A program made the translations under genes and the position numbers. From positions 1 through 45,317 of the forward strand of contig JABGVR010000133.1 of assembly GCA_018645985.1 (NCBI GenBank): a stretch of DNA of 45,317 nucleotides. Direction: 5' to 3'. This document shows, piece by piece, positions 9,448 to 18,083 of this stretch; the stretch's first letter is position 1; each line of letters opens with the position of its first letter. Below the pieces are notes generated by a model that ran no database searches, was not told the DNA's origin, and saw only the letters and a list, made by a program, of their open reading frames with translations. This DNA is from Hellea sp. Its GTDB lineage: Bacteria; Pseudomonadota; Alphaproteobacteria; Caulobacterales; Maricaulaceae.

Positions 9448-9448
9448 A

Positions 9449-10348
9449 TTAACCTACTACTGGAAAATCATACTCATGACCCCAAATATCACCAATTACT
9501 GATTTTGTAGGCTCATAAATATCCCAGTTCTCAATCTGCTTTCCATCATATCCGACTTCAAATCCAATGCCTCCAGGGGCAAAGAAATAAAAACTTATCA
9601 TTTCATCGTTTGCATGTCGGCCTAAAGAAGCAAAAATATGAAGACCCGCTGCTTTTACACGGTCTAAACAGTGACCAACTTCATCCATACTGTTCATTTC
9701 TGCCATTAAATGAATTACTCCAGTCGGATTTGGAAAGTTATAAAGACCAAGTGTATGATGTCGTGGGTTATCACTATGCATAAAATAAATTCGTTGCTCT
9801 GGCATTTCAGGGGCAAAAGCAGGTAAAGTTAAATCATCACTAACGCCAAACCCCATTAGGTCCTCATAAAAACTTATTGTTGTTTCATTTTCAGGTGCCG
9901 GGAGCACCATATGGCCCAACCCCATAGCGCCAGTAATAAATTTTCTTATGCCGTGCCCAGGGAGAAAACTCTTATCAGGGGCACGGCCATAAAAAATTTC
10001 AACAGTATTTCCAGATGGGTCTTTAACAGATACGAAAGCCTCAACAGCTCGGCAATCAGCTTCAGCCTTAGTTCCGCGATAAACATCAATACCCGATCCT
10101 TCAAATAGTTCTATTTGGTTTTCAAAATCAGACTTTGATGAGATCTCATAACCTCCGGCTAAAAATCGATCCTTATTACCTTTTCTGACCATATAGCGGA
10201 AAGGAGCATTATCCATCCTTAGGTATTTAGTGCCAATTTCACCGAAAGAATCTGCTTCCCCAAAACCTAAAATATCTTGAGCAAATTTTGACCATTTTGC
10301 TGGGTCCTGCATTTCCAAGATCACATACCCTAAATTCATTATCCCCAT
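9449..10348 (-). CDS. hsaC: extradiol dioxygenase (3,4-DHSA dioxygenase), HsaC
   Basis: 299 residues, the length of two-domain type I extradiol dioxygenases (BphC/HsaC). Iron ligands visible by family comparison are His146 (GLGHMVLP), His213 (VIHLMAEM) and Glu264 (IGFEVGYD), and the acid-base His is near 198 (RHHTLGLY). It cleaves the catechol of 3,4-DHSA, the opened ring A of the steroid, meta to the hydroxyls. The GGGGGAG ribosome site overlaps the end of hsaF. The biphenyl homologue is the alternative, but the ipdAB/ipdC neighbourhood argues for steroid. Confidence 0.9.
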   Translation of the reverse strand: MGIMNLGYVILEMQDPAKWSKFAQDILGFGEADSFGEIGTKYLRMDNAPFRYMVRKGNKDRFLAGGYEISSKSDFENQIELFEGSGIDVYRGTKAEADCRAVEAFVSVKDPSGNTVEIFYGRAPDKSFLPGHGIRKFITGAMGLGHMVLPAPENETTISFYEDLMGFGVSDDLTLPAFAPEMPEQRIYFMHSDNPRHHTLGLYNFPNPTGVIHLMAEMNSMDEVGHCLDRVKAAGLHIFASLGRHANDEMISFYFFAPGGIGFEVGYDGKQIENWDIYEPTKSVIGDIWGHEYDFPVVG

Positions 10349-10350
10349 AA

Positions 10351-11391
10351 CTACTCCCCCTTGGCCCTTTTTAAATCTAAAGCCACATCAATTATCATGT
10401 CTTCTTGCCCTCCCACCATTCGGCGTTTACCTAGTTCAACAAGAATTTCACGAGTATCCATATCATAGTTTTCTGCAGCTTTTTCTGCATGACGCAAAAA
10501 ACTCGAATATACACCAGCATAACCAAGGGATAATGTTTCTCTGTCCACCCTCACAGGCCTGTCCTGCAAAGGCCGAACCAACTCTTCTGCAGCATCCATC
10601 AGCTTATAAACATCACACCCATGTTTCCAACCTTTCTTATCTATTGCTGCAATAAAAACCTCTAAAGGAGCATTGCCTGCCCCAGCCCCCATAGCAGCAA
10701 GAGAAGCATCAACTCTTCTAGCGCCATTTTGAACAGCAACTATTGAATTTGCTACTCCCAATGAAAGATTATGATGGGCATGAACGCCGCGCTCAGTTTC
10801 AGGTTTAAGTATATCATTATAAGCTTTAAAACGATCCGCATAACCGTCCATATCCAGCGCACCCCCTGAGTCAGTCACATAAATACAAGTAGCTCCATAA
10901 TCTTCCATAAGTTTTGCCTGTTTAGCTAAATATTTTGGTTCCGCCATATGGCTCATCATTAAGAAACCAATAGTATCCATCCCTAAATTTCTAGCCATTT
11001 CAATGTGTTGTCGCGACACATCGGCTTCAGTACAATGTGTTGCAACACGAACTGAGCTAACGCCTAAATCATGAGCACGTTTAAGCTCATCAATTGTGGC
11101 AATTCCAGGTAATATTAAGGTAGTAACTGCAGCATTATTTACCACATCGCACACAGCCTCTATCCACTCCCAATCGGTGTGCGCTCCGAAACCATAATTA
11201 AAAGCTCCTCCATTGAGACCATCACCATGAGCTATCTCTATTGCATCTACGCCTGCTTCATCTAGCGCTTTTGCTATGCTACTGACTTGTTCAAGGGAAT
11301 ATTGATGACGAATAGCATGCATTCCATCACGCAAAGTAACGTCCTGTATATATATATTTTCCATCTCAGGATTATGCAAAATACCTCTCAT
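10351..11391 (-). CDS. hsaF: 4-hydroxy-2-oxoacid aldolase, HsaF/MhpE
   Basis: 346 residues, DRE-TIM aldolase. The catalytic [14 protein letters not shown] lies near residues 19-33 and the metal-binding His pair in [15 protein letters not shown] near 205. It splits 4-hydroxy-2-oxohexanoate-type substrates into pyruvate and an aldehyde, which is channelled to HsaG. The gene overlaps hsaG by four bases (ATGA), as expected for a co-translated complex. An alternative ATG at 11364 ([14 protein letters not shown]) matches the usual family start better but has a poorer ribosome site. Confidence 0.92.
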   Translation of the reverse strand: MRGILHNPEMENIYIQDVTLRDGMHAIRHQYSLEQVSSIAKALDEAGVDAIEIAHGDGLNGGAFNYGFGAHTDWEWIEAVCDVVNNAAVTTLILPGIATIDELKRAHDLGVSSVRVATHCTEADVSRQHIEMARNLGMDTIGFLMMSHMAEPKYLAKQAKLMEDYGATCIYVTDSGGALDMDGYADRFKAYNDILKPETERGVHAHHNLSLGVANSIVAVQNGARRVDASLAAMGAGAGNAPLEVFIAAIDKKGWKHGCDVYKLMDAAEELVRPLQDRPVRVDRETLSLGYAGVYSSFLRHAEKAAENYDMDTREILVELGKRRMVGGQEDMIIDVALDLKRAKGE

Positions 11392-12326
11392 ATTTTTACC
11401 CCAAATTTCTTTCGAGCGATAGCCTCAGCAGTTCCCATTCCAGCTGATGTCATAATATCTAAATTTCCTGCATATTTTGGTAAATAATGCCCAGCACCCT
11501 CTACTTCGAGAAATATTGTTACTTTGGTTCCCTCATAGGTACCTAAACCAGGTATATGAAGCTTATTATTACCTGTATACTTTTCAAATTGAACTTCTTG
11601 CTTCAGCCTGTAGCCAGGAACATATGCCTGGACATCTTTAACCATTTTTGCAACTGATGATTTTATATCTTCCTCACTTGCACCAATTGATAGAACATAT
11701 ACCGTATCTCTCATTATCATCGGTGGTTCAGCAGGATTCAATATTATTATTGCCTTGCCCTTTTGGGCCCCACCAACAACTTCAATCCCTCGCGCAGTTG
11801 CCCGGGTGAATTCATCTATATTAGCTCTTGTGCCTGGGCCTGCTGAGCGTGACGAAACGGAAGCAACAATTTCAGCATAAGGAGTTAATTTAGAAACTCT
11901 ACTTACAGCCGCCACCATGGGTATTGTTGCTTGTCCACCACATGTAACCATATTTACATTTTCTGCATCTAAATGTGCATCCATATTCACAACAGGAACA
12001 CAAAATGGACCTAGTGCTGCCGGAGTAAGGTCAATCATTTGTTTGCCTTCTGAGGCACAGACCATAGCATGTTTAGCATGCGCATATGCGGACGTTGCGT
12101 CGAAAACTAATTTAATATTTTTCCATTCACTTAGTTTTTGGGCCCCCTCAATTCCTTCATGAGTAGTAGGAAACCCCCTCTCTCTGGCAATTGCAAGCCC
12201 CTCGGAATTTGCATCGATGCCGATAACACAAGCAACTTCTAAAATGCTAGAGCTCTCATCTATCTTAATCATCAAATCAGTACCAATATTACCAGAACCA
12301 ATTATAGCAACCTTTACCTTATCCAT
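11388..12326 (-). CDS. hsaG: CoA-acylating aldehyde dehydrogenase, HsaG/MhpF
   Basis: 312 residues. The N-terminal NAD motif is [13 protein letters not shown], and the nucleophilic Cys is near position 129 in [12 protein letters not shown]. This is the partner of the aldolase. It oxidises propanal or acetaldehyde to the acyl-CoA, with the aldehyde passed through an internal tunnel. It overlaps hsaF by four bases and the hydratase stop by one base (TAATG). The length and both motifs are canonical. Confidence 0.92.
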   Translation of the reverse strand: MDKVKVAIIGSGNIGTDLMIKIDESSSILEVACVIGIDANSEGLAIARERGFPTTHEGIEGAQKLSEWKNIKLVFDATSAYAHAKHAMVCASEGKQMIDLTPAALGPFCVPVVNMDAHLDAENVNMVTCGGQATIPMVAAVSRVSKLTPYAEIVASVSSRSAGPGTRANIDEFTRATARGIEVVGGAQKGKAIIILNPAEPPMIMRDTVYVLSIGASEEDIKSSVAKMVKDVQAYVPGYRLKQEVQFEKYTGNNKLHIPGLGTYEGTKVTIFLEVEGAGHYLPKYAGNLDIMTSAGMGTAEAIARKKFGVKI

Positions 12327-13111
12327 TAGACAAACTCTACTTCACAAGAACCTAAATTAGGGATTTCCATATGCATTTTATCACCTTTAATCACAGGCTC
12401 CAGCGGCACCAATGAGCCAGATAGTATTGTTTCACCAGCTAGAAACGGTATCCCATACTCTCCTAGAGTATTAGCTAGCCATGCAACAGCATTTTCAGGT
12501 GAACCCTGCACAGAAGATCCCATTCCTCGGCTAATAGCAATACCATTTTTTCTGACAACAACCTCGAGCGATGCCATATCAAGATCATTAGGGTTAACCT
12601 TTTTATCTCCCAAAATAAAAACACCACATGATGCGTTATCGGCTACAGTGTCCTGAATTTTTATCTTCCAATCTAAGATACGGCTATCAACAATCTCAAA
12701 GCATGGTTGAATATATTTAGTTGCAGCCAAAACATCTTTACCCGTTATACCAGGACCTTTTAAATCTGTATGTAATTTAAAAGCGATCTCAGCCTCGGCC
12801 CTAGGGGAAATAAGGCAATCAACATTAACCCGCCCATCAAGCACAGCCATTCCATCGGTTAAAAATCCAAAGTCTGGCTGGAAAACGCCCAACATATCCT
12901 GAACTGCCTTTGAAGTTACACCTATTTTTTTGCCAACTATTTTTTCATTATTTTTTACAACCCTCAGGTCTAAAAAAGCTAATGATATTTTGTATGCATC
13001 GTCTATACTAATGCCGGGATGAGTTTCTGTAATTGGGGTCAATGCCTTACCGCTCTTCAAGGCGCTGAATAAGGATGCAGCAATTTTCTTATGTTGCATA
13101 GGAGACAACAT
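12326..13111 (-). CDS. hsaE: 2-hydroxy-2,4-dienoate hydratase, HsaE/MhpD
   Basis: 261 residues of the fumarylacetoacetase-like hydratase family. [17 protein letters not shown] lies near residue 60, the metal-binding acidic region [10 protein letters not shown] near 105, and [18 protein letters not shown] near 200. It hydrates the 2-hydroxy-dienoate released by HsaD to the substrate of the aldolase. The position between hsaD and hsaG, with a one-base overlap on each side, is the expected order of a meta-cleavage operon. Confidence 0.9.
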   Translation of the reverse strand: MLSPMQHKKIAASLFSALKSGKALTPITETHPGISIDDAYKISLAFLDLRVVKNNEKIVGKKIGVTSKAVQDMLGVFQPDFGFLTDGMAVLDGRVNVDCLISPRAEAEIAFKLHTDLKGPGITGKDVLAATKYIQPCFEIVDSRILDWKIKIQDTVADNASCGVFILGDKKVNPNDLDMASLEVVVRKNGIAISRGMGSSVQGSPENAVAWLANTLGEYGIPFLAGETILSGSLVPLEPVIKGDKMHMEIPNLGSCEVEFV

Positions 13112-13944
13112 TAACCAAACTTTAAAAAGTCGATTGACATAGAATTAAACATTCTTGAATGCTCGATCATAACCCAATGACCACAGGCATTTATTTCTAT
13201 AAAACGTGATTTCAGATTTGACTTTAGACATTTTTCTTTACCTTGTGGTGGCATGAATTCATCATCTGCCCCCCAAAAAGTAAGAATCGGGCAAGTCAAC
13301 TCACTCATCCTCGAACCAAGTTCAGGTGTTCGCATTGTACTAAGCACTTCTTTGGGCTGATCTTTCGCAATTATCCAACGCATGTCTATCAATTCTGGAG
13401 TAATATGCTTCGAGTCATAAGTAAAAAGCCTCATAATATCACCTTGAGTTTTTTTACTAACTCCAGCACTATTTACCTCCATCATTTTTTTAATTCCAGG
13501 CATTGACCAATATGCTGATTGCTCCTCTAGGCACCCCGGACCCATTAAAATTAATTTAGATACAAATTCGGGATTATCTAATGCAATCTGAATGGCAACA
13601 CCTCCTCCAAGTGAATTTCCAATGAAACTGCAGTTCTCCACCCCAAGCTTTTTAAGGGCATTCATCAGAGTAGTACAAAAAAAATCGAGAGTATAATCAC
13701 CCTTATCAGTAGGCTTATCAGAATATCCAAAACCAACTAAATCAGGCATAATTACCCTATAGCCAGCCTTCACAAAGGCATCTTTATTTAAGTGAAAGTT
13801 TGCCCACGCACTATTCCCTGGTCCAGAACCGTGCAAGAATACTATTGGGTGGCCGTTTCTATCTCCAAACTCTAAATAATGTATTCTTACTTGGTCAGCA
13901 TCGATATACTGACCCTCAGGGGGAGCATTCTGTCTTGTAGCCAT
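13111..13944 (-). CDS. hsaD: meta-cleavage product hydrolase, HsaD
   Basis: About 277 residues, alpha/beta hydrolase of the C-C bond hydrolase group. FLHGSGPGNSAWANF carries the oxyanion turn near residue 37. The nucleophile is in FIGNSLGGG (Ser about 111), the acid in WGADDEF (Asp about 228) and the base in CGHWVMIEH (His about 256). It cuts the 4,9-DSHA ring-fission product into HIP and a hydroxydienoate. I start at the ATG at 13944, which overlaps the hsaA stop (TGATG). The TTG one codon upstream in the ORF track is unlikely. Confidence 0.92.
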   Translation of the reverse strand: MATRQNAPPEGQYIDADQVRIHYLEFGDRNGHPIVFLHGSGPGNSAWANFHLNKDAFVKAGYRVIMPDLVGFGYSDKPTDKGDYTLDFFCTTLMNALKKLGVENCSFIGNSLGGGVAIQIALDNPEFVSKLILMGPGCLEEQSAYWSMPGIKKMMEVNSAGVSKKTQGDIMRLFTYDSKHITPELIDMRWIIAKDQPKEVLSTMRTPELGSRMSELTCPILTFWGADDEFMPPQGKEKCLKSNLKSRFIEINACGHWVMIEHSRMFNSMSIDFLKFG

Positions 13945-15119
13945 CAAACAAATACATCAGTGCTATTAGCCCCTAAGTGAACAGCACCCAGATTTCTTGC
14001 ATAGCTTATTGGGTTATTGGCCACATGAGCTCGGGCTATATGTATATCATGCCATATGTCTTGAATTGGAGAGTCCCTGTAAACACTTCTTCCACCTGCA
14101 ACATCAAAAAGCATATCTACAGCCTTCATCATGCGCTCAATAACAAGACTTGCTTGGTAGCGATATTTAACCCTATCTTTCATAGGGATTTCTTTGCCCG
14201 TCTGAACGGTTCCCATCATTTCGTCAAAATTTCTGTATAAAATGGCTTCAGTTTCATCAATGAGATTAGACGCCTCCGCTACTCGTCGAGTAACATCGGG
14301 GTCACTTGCTAACCGTGTTACATCTGTGGAACTATTTTGGGCATTGTCAATAAACAACTTCAAAGCGTGTTTTGCGGCCCCTATAGCAGGGGTACATACT
14401 ACTCTCACAAACATTTGAGCCCAAGGAATTGCATACATTTGGTTGTCTTGATAATGCTTGCAATTAAATCCGTCCATCTGATGATGAGTTCTGTATTCTG
14501 GAACAAAAACAGGCTTATCGATGATAATATCGTTTGAGCCGGTTGCCTGCAATCCCATTGCAAACCAAGTATCTTTTATTGAATAGTCAGGTTTTTTAAT
14601 AAGAAATGTTCTGTAATGGATGTTTTCTTGACCCTGGTCAAAAATAAGACCCCCTAGCAGGACCCAATCACAATGACCGGAACCAGAACTCCAGCCCCAC
14701 TGACCTGACAACAAAAAGCCACCATCGGCAGTTTCAACTTTAGCGCCTGCAGGATTGTAAGAAGAACTAATGAGGGTATCTGGACCTGAAGAATAAACAT
14801 CCTCAGCGGCCTTAGGGTCCATAAGTGATAATTGGTAAGCATGCACCGCTATTATACCAGTAGCCCAAGCAGTTCCCATATCTCTTTCAGCTATATCAAC
14901 CGATGCCTTGAAGAACTCTTGCGGCGGGCGCTCTAACCCACCGTATTGCTTTGGTAAAAATGAACGGAAATAACCCGTTTTAGCTAAAGCACTTATCACT
15001 TTAGGGGGTATTTCTCTTTTATCTCTACCTTCGGCAGCACAATCAGTTATAATATCTAAAGCACTGCTCACATCTAGACACTGATCACTTTGAACTGTCT
15101 TCAACGCTGCTTGTCCCAT
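13944..15119 (-). CDS. hsaA: flavin-dependent 3-HSA monooxygenase, oxygenase component HsaA
   Basis: 391 residues with the acyl-CoA-dehydrogenase-like fold of two-component phenol hydroxylases. Visible segments are LPKQYGGLERPPQEF near residue 55, the flavin-region GQWGWSSGSGHCDWVLLGG near 135, and the C-terminal GGRSVYRDSPIQDIWHDIHIARAH. It uses reduced flavin supplied by HsaB (likely the gene at 22786) to hydroxylate 3-HSA to the catechol 3,4-DHSA. This is the first gene of a run of at least 16 co-oriented genes. AGGAG precedes the ATG, and regulatory array 1 lies 39 bases upstream. Confidence 0.9.
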   Translation of the reverse strand: MGQAALKTVQSDQCLDVSSALDIITDCAAEGRDKREIPPKVISALAKTGYFRSFLPKQYGGLERPPQEFFKASVDIAERDMGTAWATGIIAVHAYQLSLMDPKAAEDVYSSGPDTLISSSYNPAGAKVETADGGFLLSGQWGWSSGSGHCDWVLLGGLIFDQGQENIHYRTFLIKKPDYSIKDTWFAMGLQATGSNDIIIDKPVFVPEYRTHHQMDGFNCKHYQDNQMYAIPWAQMFVRVVCTPAIGAAKHALKLFIDNAQNSSTDVTRLASDPDVTRRVAEASNLIDETEAILYRNFDEMMGTVQTGKEIPMKDRVKYRYQASLVIERMMKAVDMLFDVAGGRSVYRDSPIQDIWHDIHIARAHVANNPISYARNLGAVHLGANSTDVFV

Positions 15120-15157
15120 AATAAACTCCTAGTTAACTACGTAAGTCTATCATAGAC

Positions 15158-15226
15158 TGCGCATTTTTCAATGGTAATAAATACGCAAAATGAAGTTTTT
15201 ATATAAAATTTTGCCTCATTTGCGTA
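15158..15226 (-). promoter_or_regulatory. three-site TACGCA array 1 (hsaA operon promoter)
   Basis: Hexamers at 15158 (TGCGCA), 15182 (TACGCA) and 15221 (TGCGTA). Start-to-start distances are 24 and 39 bp. The short arm faces hsaA, 39 bases from its ATG. The outer 39-bp pair is an extended inverted repeat (TACGCAAAATGA against TCATTTGCGTA). Between tandem minus-strand genes, it can only serve hsaA. An extra TACGTA lies at 15138. Confidence 0.75.
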
Positions 15227-15242
15227 AGAATATGTCCTGAAA

Positions 15243-16757
15243 TTACGTTTTTAACAAAAACTTCATCACTTTACCTGATGCATTTCTGGGCAAATGTTCA
15301 TGAAAACTTATACTTCTTGGTACTTTGTAATTAGCCATATTTTTACGGCACCATTGAATTAATATGTCCTCACTAATTGGCTTCTTTGTGACAACGTGTG
15401 CATGGGTAACCTCCCCAAGCCTATCATTATGCATGCCAACAACAGCAGCCTCAAAAATATCCTTGTGTTTTTGAAGCGCTTTCTCAACTTCAGCCGGATA
15501 AACATTGAAACCTCCTACAATCACCATATCTTTTTTACGGTCTGTGATTCGTAAATACCCATTTTTATCAAGAGTTCCTATATCACCAGTCTTCAACCAG
15601 CCATTATCATCTATTACCTCAGCAGTAGCTTGCGGCATATCAAGATATCCCTTCATAACATTAAAGCCCCTGACACAGATTTCACCAGAATCTCCGCGTT
15701 GAACTATATCGCCTCTATCATTTACCAATTTAACTTCAGTGCCAGGCAATGGCCTGCCGCATGTTGTTGCTATTGTTTCAAAATCGTCACCTTTTTTGCA
15801 TAATGATACAACTCCCGTAGACTCTGTTAAGCCATAAGCAGAAAAAACATCATTGATGCCTAATTTAAAATGCATGTCGCCTATAAGGTCGACGGGTATT
15901 GTCGTTGCTCCTGTTGTAGCAACTCTCAAGCTGGAAATGTCATATTTTGATAAACCAGGGTAATCGAGAAGACTTCGAAAAACAGTGGGAGCGCCTGGCA
16001 TCACAGTTATCTTTGATTTTTGAATAATTCTTAGGACATCCTCAACCTTAAATACAGCTAAAGGGAAAATTGCAGCGCCCCTTATCAAGCAAGATAACCA
16101 TCCAGCCTTGTAGCCAAAACTATGAAAAAAAGGATTTACTATTAGGTACTTATCGTTTTTATTTAGGCCAATAGCATCGGTAAAACTTTCAAAAACTTTT
16201 ATATTTTGTGCGTGAGTTGTCATTGCACCCTTAGGAGTGCCCGTAGTACCGGAAGTAAAAATAATATCCGATATATCTTCTTCATTGCCCTCTTCATTCT
16301 CAAGAGGCTTTACATCACTGTTCAAAAAATCATCAAACTTTTTATGACCGCTACCATCGCGAATTGTTATTATATGCTCCAGATTAGATAAATTATCTTT
16401 GTTAATTAGTTCAGAGTAATTGTGACCTAAAAAATCCCTTACAGTTAATAAAATTTTACAATTTGAACGTTTTAAAATTTCCTCAGCTTCAGTACCTTTA
16501 TATCGAGTATTGAGGGTTACCAAAACTGCACCTACAGCTTGGCCAGCAAGAGCACTAATAATCCATTCTGCACAATTTGGTGCCCATATCGCAAATTTAT
16601 CTCCCCGTGAAAGTCCCATTTCACTCAAAACAGCTGCTGCCTTTCTAACTTTTTCCGCTAGTTCAGCATAAGAAAGGCGCCACCCTAAATCTTCTATTGC
16701 TAATGCATTCGGCTGTTTGATAGCTTGTGCAAATAAAATTCCGGGTATAGTACTCAT
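15243..16757 (-). CDS. fadD3: acyl-CoA synthetase (HIP-CoA ligase), FadD3-like
   Basis: About 504 residues, ANL superfamily. The AMP-binding P-loop IIFTSGTTGTPKGAMTTH lies near residue 165, YGLTESTGV near 320, GWLKTGDIGTLD near 390, the hinge ITDRKKDMVIVGGFNVYPAE near 410, and the adenylation Lys in NASGKVMK near the end. FadD3/ScdA activates HIP, the bicyclic remnant released by HsaD, so a ligase beside hsaA fits. I start at 16757, where ATG is preceded by AAAAGAG; the ORF-track TTG seven codons upstream lies inside regulatory array 2. The ligase family is certain and the substrate is inferred. Confidence 0.88.
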   Translation of the reverse strand: MSTIPGILFAQAIKQPNALAIEDLGWRLSYAELAEKVRKAAAVLSEMGLSRGDKFAIWAPNCAEWIISALAGQAVGAVLVTLNTRYKGTEAEEILKRSNCKILLTVRDFLGHNYSELINKDNLSNLEHIITIRDGSGHKKFDDFLNSDVKPLENEEGNEEDISDIIFTSGTTGTPKGAMTTHAQNIKVFESFTDAIGLNKNDKYLIVNPFFHSFGYKAGWLSCLIRGAAIFPLAVFKVEDVLRIIQKSKITVMPGAPTVFRSLLDYPGLSKYDISSLRVATTGATTIPVDLIGDMHFKLGINDVFSAYGLTESTGVVSLCKKGDDFETIATTCGRPLPGTEVKLVNDRGDIVQRGDSGEICVRGFNVMKGYLDMPQATAEVIDDNGWLKTGDIGTLDKNGYLRITDRKKDMVIVGGFNVYPAEVEKALQKHKDIFEAAVVGMHNDRLGEVTHAHVVTKKPISEDILIQWCRKNMANYKVPRSISFHEHLPRNASGKVMKFLLKT

Positions 16758-16771
16758 ATTATACTCTTTTC

Positions 16772-16840
16772 TACGCAATTACAGAGTTTTACTATACAAA
16801 CCAATGATTTTGCGCAACATAAGACACAAAATATTACGCA
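16772..16840. promoter_or_regulatory. three-site TACGCA array 2 (fadD3 / SDR divergent promoter)
   Basis: Hexamers at 16772 (TACGCA), 16811 (TGCGCA) and 16835 (TACGCA). Spacings are 39 and 24 bp. The short arm faces the plus-strand SDR and ends eight bases before its ATG. On the other side the first hexamer lies 15 bases from the fadD3 ATG. The array fills nearly all of the 91-bp gap, so promoters on both strands must overlap it. Confidence 0.75.
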
Positions 16841-16848
16841 GGCATAAT

Positions 16849-17604
16849 ATGAGCTTCAAAAATAAAACTATTATTATTACAGGTGGTTCAAGAGGTATAG
16901 GTAGAGGAATTTCACAAAGTTTCTCCGAATTAGGCGCAAATATTATAATTTGCGGAAGAAAAGCCCCTAAAAAGTCAGCAAAAAATATCTTCTTTATCGA
17001 GCTAGATATCAGAAATAATGGAGCTGCAGAGAAACTCATAAATTTTGCACTCGATAAAACTGGAAAAATAGATTGTCTAATTAATAATGCTGGCGGAGGA
17101 CCTCCAGTTGAAAGTCACAAAGCTAGCCCAAATTTGACAGAAAAAATAGTCGCGTTAAACTTGCTAGCGCCTATAAATATTTCGCAGGCTGCATACGAAT
17201 CATTAAAAATAACTAATGGTTCAATTATCAATATCTCATCGGTTTCTGCTACTAGAAGCTCTCCGGGGTCTGTCGCGTACGGTGCATCCAAAGCAGGGCT
17301 CATAAATGTTACCACATCATTAGCAATGGAATGGGCTCCTTCGATAAGAGTAAATGCTATTATAGCAGGCTTGATAAAAACAGAGGCCAGTTCTGACCAT
17401 TATGGCGGTGAGAAAGGAATGCAATATCTTGCAGATAATCTACCTATGAAAAGAATGGGTACACCTTACGACATTGCTAAAGCTTGTATTTTTCTGGCAG
17501 ACTCAAATAATAGTTATATTTCCGGCGCATGCCTCGAAGTTTTTGGGGGAGGTGAACCACCTAGTTTTTTGAAAATAGCTAAAGAGGCTAACAAATTAAA
17601 ATGA
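16849..17604 (+). CDS. short-chain dehydrogenase/reductase
   Basis: About 251 residues. TGGSRGIGRG near residue 12 binds NAD(P), INNAGGG near 80, Ser in NISSVSAT near 130, YGASKAG near 145 as the catalytic Tyr/Lys, and the C-terminal SGACLEVFGGGEPP. This is a classical SDR oxidoreductase, probably acting on a steroid hydroxyl or CoA intermediate. The track start at 16717 would add 44 residues without family likeness, so I use the ATG at 16849 (MSFKNKTIIITGG). No convincing Shine-Dalgarno lies before it, and a TACGCA hexamer sits 14 bases upstream, which hints at a leaderless or very short leader. Confidence 0.85.
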   Translation: MSFKNKTIIITGGSRGIGRGISQSFSELGANIIICGRKAPKKSAKNIFFIELDIRNNGAAEKLINFALDKTGKIDCLINNAGGGPPVESHKASPNLTEKIVALNLLAPINISQAAYESLKITNGSIINISSVSATRSSPGSVAYGASKAGLINVTTSLAMEWAPSIRVNAIIAGLIKTEASSDHYGGEKGMQYLADNLPMKRMGTPYDIAKACIFLADSNNSYISGACLEVFGGGEPPSFLKIAKEANKLK

Positions 17605-18083
17605 AGCTAGCCAATCGTATTACTAATATGGAAGCAGAACTTTCCATTCGAAACACAATAGCAAGATATGGTTTAGCTGTAGATTCCGGAGATATAGAAA
17701 CAGCGGTAAATTGCCATACCAAAAATGCCATCTACAAAATAGCAAATCCTAATGCGGGTCGGGGATCAGAAACTCAGGACCTAGAACTTCATGGCCACGA
17801 AGCAATTACGAAAATGCTAAATTCAGAAATACACCAGTCTTTGTTGCCTAGCTGCGCCCATACAGTTGGTCCTCTTGTTGTTAAAATAAAAGGAAACACA
17901 GCAGTTTCATTAGGTTACTCTCGAGTCTATCATGATAGTCAATTAATGCGGTTAGCAGTGAACAAATGGACTATGAAAGAAATTAATGGACAATGGAAAA
18001 TTGACAGCAGAGAAAGTTATATTGTTGGAGATGAAAAGGCTCAGTCACTAATAATAAAAGGCTTACATGATACAGAACTTTAA
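17601..18083 (+). CDS. SnoaL-like / NTF2-fold protein
   Basis: 160 residues of the NTF2/SnoaL type. The opening helix ELSIRNTIARYGLAVDSGDIETAVNCHTKNAIYKI is characteristic, followed by GHEAITKML near residue 70 and a beta-rich end (VNKWTMKEINGQWKIDSRES). Family members include ketosteroid isomerase, SnoaL cyclases and hydroxylase beta subunits, so a steroid isomerase or hydratase role is possible but not shown. ATGA overlap with the SDR upstream and a 17-base overlap with the MFS gene place it in one operon. An internal ATG at 17628 is an alternative start. Confidence 0.75.
   Translation: MKLANRITNMEAELSIRNTIARYGLAVDSGDIETAVNCHTKNAIYKIANPNAGRGSETQDLELHGHEAITKMLNSEIHQSLLPSCAHTVGPLVVKIKGNTAVSLGYSRVYHDSQLMRLAVNKWTMKEINGQWKIDSRESYIVGDEKAQSLIIKGLHDTEL

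Noticed and set aside
15138-15143. TACGTA as a fourth member of array 1
   Set aside because: It sits 20 bp from the next hexamer, not 24 or 39, and no other array has a fourth site. Noted but not counted.
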